A stretch of DNA of 45,526 nucleotides from Bacteroidaceae bacterium (GTDB taxonomy: Bacteria > Bacteroidota > Bacteroidia > Bacteroidales > Bacteroidaceae), in NCBI GenBank assembly GCA_017935785.1, contig JAGBGU010000052.1, forward strand, positions 1 through 45,526. The letters are read 5' to 3'. Under the pieces are notes generated by a model. That model worked only from the letters and a program-made list of their open reading frames with translations. It did no database searches and was not told where the DNA came from. A program made the position numbers and the translations under genes. Positions 45,373 through 45,526 of this stretch are shown in pieces. Position 1 is the stretch's first letter. Each line of letters begins with the position of its first letter.

Positions 45373-45526
45373 GTTGCCGATTCCCGTCTTCCAGACGGTT
45401 TTCTGTCGGCGTATGTCTTGGTTTCCACGGACTTAAAAGTCCGCGGCTATTTAACTTCGCGTCTTTCAGACGCCATTTATATACGGACATTATAAAACCG
45501 GAGGCTTGAAAGCCCCCGGCTATTCA
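45373..45526. repeat. Cluster of four REP-like hairpins
   Basis: CCGTCT-TCC-AGACGG (45384-45398), CGGACTT-AA-AAGTCCG (45428-45443), GCGTCT-TTC-AGACGC (45459-45473) and a 10-bp arm pair with one mismatch (45498-45519). The second and fourth are followed by CGGCTAT, the first hairpin of the RAYT flank by CTATGAG. No gene in the stretch from 44624 to the window end. Confidence 0.75.

Overview
The window is chromosomal DNA from a member of the Bacteroidales, most likely Bacteroidaceae or Prevotellaceae. Four things point there. Promoters fit the Bacteroidetes TTTG / TAnnTTTG consensus. Shine-Dalgarno sites are almost absent. The core gene order rimP-nusA-infB-cvpA-sufBCDS is typical of this order. 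The accessory genes are Bacteroidales hallmarks: BspA-type leucine-rich repeats, M60-like peptidase, GH92, GH76, GH43, fasciclin lipoprotein and DUF1343. The genus cannot be fixed from sequence alone.

Layout. Positions 1-602 hold dispersed non-coding repeats. 603-7496 is a tandem pair of secreted M60-like metallopeptidases, each with its own matching promoter. 7618-10462 is a housekeeping group (gpmI, ung and a DUF3109 cysteine-rich protein). 10676-21248 is one long minus-strand transcription unit, rimP-nusA-infB-cvpA-sufB-sufC-sufD-sufS-rnhB, covering transcription/translation factors and Fe-S cluster assembly. 21383-23183 carries an S41 protease and a 38-residue membrane protein missed by length cut-offs. 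23383-23591 is an identical tRNA-Asn pair with a UUCG-loop terminator. 23652-24347 is a REP-associated transposase bracketed by two inverted, double-hairpin REP units.

The right half (24543-44623) is a surface/glycan region. It has a DUF1343 (GH171-like) protein, a GH43-discoidin-Fn3 protein, two GH92 alpha-mannosidases, a GH76 endo-alpha-mannanase translationally coupled to the second GH92, and a three-gene plus-strand operon. That operon encodes a CotH-kinase-like secreted protein, a 1617-residue protein with four discoidin-like repeats, and a fasciclin lipoprotein. Together these suggest alpha-mannan or N-glycan use at the cell surface, but no SusC/SusD pair or sensor-regulator is present, so it is not a canonical polysaccharide utilisation locus.

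The most unusual non-coding structures are: a 22-bp-period array of palindromes (25835-25928) between two convergent genes; a 194-bp MITE-like element with perfect 17-bp terminal inverted repeats and a TAAT duplication (27867-28060); the covarying REP pair around the transposase; and a composite repeat block present in the same order and orientation at both ends of the window (1-602 and 44842-45526).
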